NCBI GenBank assembly: GCA_018970965.1
Contig: JAGWVG010000002.1
Location: 1 to 26,165, forward strand
Origin: Alphaproteobacteria bacterium
GTDB lineage: Bacteria > Pseudomonadota > Alphaproteobacteria > Sphingomonadales > Sphingomonadaceae
Direction of reading: 5' to 3'
Length of the DNA: 26,165 nucleotides
Shown here: positions 23,642-26,165 of the stretch, piece by piece
How positions within the stretch are numbered: position 1 is the first letter of the stretch
How the letters are laid out: each line of letters starts with the position of its first letter
Translations under genes and position numbers: made by a program
Notes under the pieces: model-generated
Databases searched by the model: none
What the model was told of the DNA's origin: nothing
The model's input: the letters and a program-made list of their open reading frames with translations, nothing else

Positions 23642-25153
23642 GTGCGTTACGCTTATGCCCTGACGGCGGCTTTGCTGCTCGGCGGAACGACGGCCACACT
23701 TGCCCTGCAATCCCCTGCAGCCTCGCAAGAGGCGCAGAATGAACCCGGCATGGTGGCTGCAACAGCGCCGCGCCCCGGCGCGCCGATGAGCTTTGCGGAT
23801 TTGGCCGCGCGCCTCCAACCCGCCGTGGTCAACATCTCGACCAAGCAGAAGGTGCAAGTCGCCAATAACAATCCGTTTGCCGGCACGCCCTTTGCTGATC
23901 TTTTTGGCGGTGGCAGCGATGGTCGCCCGGTAACGCGGGAAGCACAATCTTTGGGCTCGGGCTTTGTTGTCTCGCCCGATGGTTATATCGTCACCAACAA
24001 CCATGTTGTGTCCCCTGGTCAGCGCGGTGCAGCCGTCAGCTCGATCACTGTCACCTTCCCAGACCGCACGGAATATTCTGCAAAGCTGGTGGGCCGTGAT
24101 GCCGCGTCTGACCTTGCACTGCTCAAAATTGAAGGCCGCAACCTGCCTTATGTAAAATTCGGCGATAGCAGCCGGACACGTGTGGGCGATTGGGTGGTGG
24201 CAATCGGCAACCCTTATGGTCTGGGTGGCACCGTAACAGCCGGTATTGTCTCGGCGCTCCACCGCAATATCGGATCCGGCCCGTCCGACCGCTACATCCA
24301 AACCGATGCCTCGATTAACCAAGGCAATAGCGGTGGGCCAATGTTTGACATGAACGGCAATGTCATTGGCATCAACACCGCCATTTTCTCGCCCACCGGC
24401 GGTAATGTCGGGATCGGCTTTGCCATCCCATCCGAAGTGGCCGCCCCTATTATCGAAACGCTAAAATCAGGCGGCAAGGTGAAGCGCGGCTATCTGGGTG
24501 TCAGCATCCAACCATTGGATGAAGGCGCAGCAGAAGCTTTGGGCCTTCCCAAAAACCAAGGCGAACTTATTGCCCGGGTGGAACCCGATGAGGCTGCCTC
24601 AAAGGCCGGCATTCGCGAGGGAGATGTGGTCGTGCGTGTGGCAGGCCGGGATGTAACGCCCGACCAGACCTTATCCTTCCTCATCGCCAATCAACCCGTT
24701 GGCGCGCGCGTGCCAATTGAAGTGATCCGCGCGGGCAAACGCCTCACCTTTACCGCGGTACTGGGAGAACGCCCCTCGGAAGACCGGCTCGCCGCAATTG
24801 CCGGTGGCAATCAGGGGCTTGACCCGGAAGATGAAGAAACAACGCAAAACGCCACGCGGGAATCATTGGGCTTGGCCGTGCAAGATTTGACGCCAGAAAT
24901 TGCGCGCCAATTGGGCTTGGCCAATACCCCCAAAGGCATTGTGATTTCAGCGGTTGACCCAGCCAGCGATGCAGCGGCCAAGGGCTTGCGTCGGGGCGAT
25001 ATTATTCTTTCGGCCAACCAACAGCCAACCGTTGCCGCCGCAGATTTGGGGCGGATTGCAACTGAAGCCAAACGTGCGGGCCGCAATAATGTGCTGCTTT
25101 ACATCCAGCGTGGATCGCTGCCGCCGCGTTATTTGGCGGTCAAATTCCGCTAA
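23642..25153 (+). CDS. degP: DegP/HtrA-family periplasmic serine protease
   Basis: A 503-residue Do-type protease and chaperone that handles misfolded envelope proteins. A signal peptide covers about residues 1-23. The trypsin-like domain carries the triad His121 (TNNHVV), Asp157 (SDLALL) and Ser230 (NQGNSGGP). PDZ1 spans about 283-375 (RGYLGVSIQPL; KAGIREGDVV) and PDZ2 about 405-495 (LGLAVQDLTPEI; KGLRRGDII). The start is GTG 23642, chosen because AAAGGAG lies 7 bases upstream and the signal peptide begins there; the frame is open 36 bases further upstream. It follows hflKC by 101 bases, a frequent arrangement in alphaproteobacteria, and may also have its own promoter. Confidence 0.95.
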   Translation: MRYAYALTAALLLGGTTATLALQSPAASQEAQNEPGMVAATAPRPGAPMSFADLAARLQPAVVNISTKQKVQVANNNPFAGTPFADLFGGGSDGRPVTREAQSLGSGFVVSPDGYIVTNNHVVSPGQRGAAVSSITVTFPDRTEYSAKLVGRDAASDLALLKIEGRNLPYVKFGDSSRTRVGDWVVAIGNPYGLGGTVTAGIVSALHRNIGSGPSDRYIQTDASINQGNSGGPMFDMNGNVIGINTAIFSPTGGNVGIGFAIPSEVAAPIIETLKSGGKVKRGYLGVSIQPLDEGAAEALGLPKNQGELIARVEPDEAASKAGIREGDVVVRVAGRDVTPDQTLSFLIANQPVGARVPIEVIRAGKRLTFTAVLGERPSEDRLAAIAGGNQGLDPEDEETTQNATRESLGLAVQDLTPEIARQLGLANTPKGIVISAVDPASDAAAKGLRRGDIILSANQQPTVAAADLGRIATEAKRAGRNNVLLYIQRGSLPPRYLAVKFR

Positions 25154-25176
25154 GCACAGACGGCAGCTCAAGAGAT

Positions 25177-25210
25177 AAGGCGTGGGCCACTGGCCTGCGC
25201 CTTTTCTTTT
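25177..25210 (+). terminator. Factor-independent terminator after degP
   Basis: AAGGCG (25177-25182) pairs with CGCCTT (25198-25203). Inside this, GGCC (25185-25188) pairs with GGCC (25192-25195) around an ACT loop. The stem is followed by TTTTCTTTT on the plus strand, a classic terminator for the hflK-hflC-degP unit. It lies between the convergent ends of degP and ldcA and might also act weakly on the minus strand. Confidence 0.85.
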
Positions 25211-25221
25211 GCTTCCGCTGC

Positions 25222-26022
25222 TCAGCCGAAAGGCACAACCTGGTTCTCGGCATCATGGCCAATATCGGCGCGTCCCAAATAGGCGATGCCGCTATGGGCG
25301 CACCAATGGCGCGTCACCTCTTCCTCATTCAGCACAAAGTCCGGATCATTTTCGGGCACATCGCTGCACCGGCCCAGCATCAGGCCCGATATTTTGCGAA
25401 TCTGAGGGTTGGATGTCAGGTGAAATAAGCTGCGATCAATGCGATACATATATTCACCAACCTCTTCGATCATGAGGACATGATCTGTCAGATCAGGTTG
25501 GAGCGCGGTCCCGAGCAATTGGCTCAAGACTGTCAGATTAAAGGCAGCCTTTTTGGGGCCATCCTCTGCTGCCCCCTGCCCCATAAGCCAAGCCAGCCCG
25601 CGCAGCACAGCAGCCTCGCCACCGGCACGCTTCATATCGCTGGGCATAGGCCCATGCGCCACCCGGCCAATCCCTGCGGCATATAGCCCCGCCAACATGA
25701 AGCCCGCATCGCTATATCCCAGATAGGCCTTATCCCCTGCCGCTGAAGCCAATCGCGGCAAGGCAAGATCAACGACCCGGCACGCGCCATAGCCACCGCG
25801 CGCAAACCAGATGGCGTCAATCGCTGGATCATTGGCCAGTTCAACAAAGGCGTCCGCCCGCGCTGCATCTGGGCCGGCAAAATGGCCTTCGGTTAAAAAG
25901 CATTGGGGATGGATAACAAATTCGGGCGCATCCGCACCATAAGCTGCGCGCGCGAGTGCGGGCAATTGCCCTGCCACGGCCTCTTCCAGCCGGCACGATG
26001 GCGCCACAATCCCAATCCGCAC
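25222..26022 (-). CDS. ldcA: LD-carboxypeptidase, peptidase family S66
   Basis: A 266-residue enzyme of the S66 family, which removes the terminal D-alanine from tetrapeptides during peptidoglycan recycling, usually in the cytoplasm. It has the N-terminal IGIVAPS (3-9), the WFARGGYGACRVVD segment (72-85), the nucleophile Ser104 in LGYSDAG, a glutamate in LMIEEVGEY (183-191) and a C-terminal His256 in IGHDAENQVVPFG. It is shorter than E. coli LdcA (304). The start is GTG 26022, preceded by a GGGGGG ribosome binding site and placed 10 bases after the stop of the upstream zinc peptidase gene. An open-frame ATG at 26067 would overlap that gene. Confidence 0.92.
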   Translation of the reverse strand: MRIGIVAPSCRLEEAVAGQLPALARAAYGADAPEFVIHPQCFLTEGHFAGPDAARADAFVELANDPAIDAIWFARGGYGACRVVDLALPRLASAAGDKAYLGYSDAGFMLAGLYAAGIGRVAHGPMPSDMKRAGGEAAVLRGLAWLMGQGAAEDGPKKAAFNLTVLSQLLGTALQPDLTDHVLMIEEVGEYMYRIDRSLFHLTSNPQIRKISGLMLGRCSDVPENDPDFVLNEEEVTRHWCAHSGIAYLGRADIGHDAENQVVPFG

Positions 26023-26032
26023 AACGCCCCCC

Positions 26033-26165
26033 CTATTTCTCCAGCGCGATTGTCTGGAACGGATCACAGCGATCCGGATCGCCCGTGTCCAGCCCCCGCT
26101 TTAGCCATGCCATGCGATCCTTTGCAGAGCCATGGGTAAATGATTCGGGAACCACCCTGCCTTGT
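26033..26165 (-). CDS. ypfJ: Neutral zinc metallopeptidase (YpfJ-like), C-terminal fragment
   Basis: Only the last 43 residues are in the window; the rest lies beyond the right edge. The sequence [21 protein letters not shown] followed by [12 protein letters not shown] matches the conserved C-terminus of the putative neutral zinc metallopeptidase family that includes E. coli YpfJ. The zinc motif is not in the visible part, so the assignment rests on this tail. It is upstream of and probably co-transcribed with ldcA. Confidence 0.75.
   Translation of the reverse strand, partial: QGRVVPESFTHGSAKDRMAWLKRGLDTGDPDRCDPFQTIALEK

Noticed and set aside
1..26165. Mobile elements, CRISPR arrays, tRNA or rRNA genes, defence islands
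   Set aside because: No transposase, integrase, spaced direct repeats or RNA-gene-like sequence was found, and gene content is conserved housekeeping throughout.

Overview
This looks like a chromosomal housekeeping segment from an alphaproteobacterium, most likely Sphingomonadales. The clues are moderately high GC (judged by eye), many GTG starts and very tight gene packing. Gene content fits as well: a DUF6356 small protein, an Rrf2-led suf operon with a short SufD, and hflKC followed by degP. I cannot name a genus with confidence. I see no tRNA, rRNA, insertion sequence, phage gene, integron or CRISPR array, and no gene-free stretch over 300 bases.

Layout. (1) 1-2315, plus strand: the 3' end of a dicarboxylate/amino acid:cation symporter, then a DUF6356 protein, an alpha/beta hydrolase and a TPR protein whose reading frames overlap. 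(2) 2413-4011, plus: gloA and gloB (glyoxalase I and II, methylglyoxal detoxification), then a small lipoprotein. (3) 8626-4039, minus: pyrD, ggt and a long-chain acyl-CoA ligase, spaced like one transcription unit. (4) 8752-15571, plus: the SUF iron-sulfur operon in the order Rrf2 regulator, sufB, unknown protein, sufC, sufD, sufS, sufT-like, sufA, membrane-anchored metallo-beta-lactamase-fold protein. Most junctions are 4-base start/stop overlaps, and an IscR-type operator lies just before the regulator. A gloC-type glyoxalase II follows at 15599. (5) rsmE (minus), and divergently ubiA, pmbA and cysQ (plus). (6) mrp and a CoA-binding protein (minus), divergent from hflK, hflC and degP (plus). 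(7) ldcA and the 3' end of a ypfJ-like zinc metallopeptidase (minus).

How the genes work together. The SUF genes build and deliver Fe-S clusters: SufS supplies sulfur, SufBCD is the scaffold, SufA and the SufT-like protein are carriers or maturation factors, and Rrf2 is the probable cluster-sensing regulator. Mrp, a P-loop Fe-S carrier, lies elsewhere in the window. GloA, GloB and GloC together cover methylglyoxal detoxification. HflK, HflC and DegP form a membrane and envelope protein quality-control unit. Ggt and LdcA act on envelope or periplasmic glutathione and peptidoglycan peptides.

I found no convincing undescribed multi-gene system. The items most worth a second look are the uncharacterised, possibly exported protein inside the suf operon, the anchored metallo-beta-lactamase-fold protein coupled to that operon, the IscR-like operator, and a run of strong inverted repeats just before degP.
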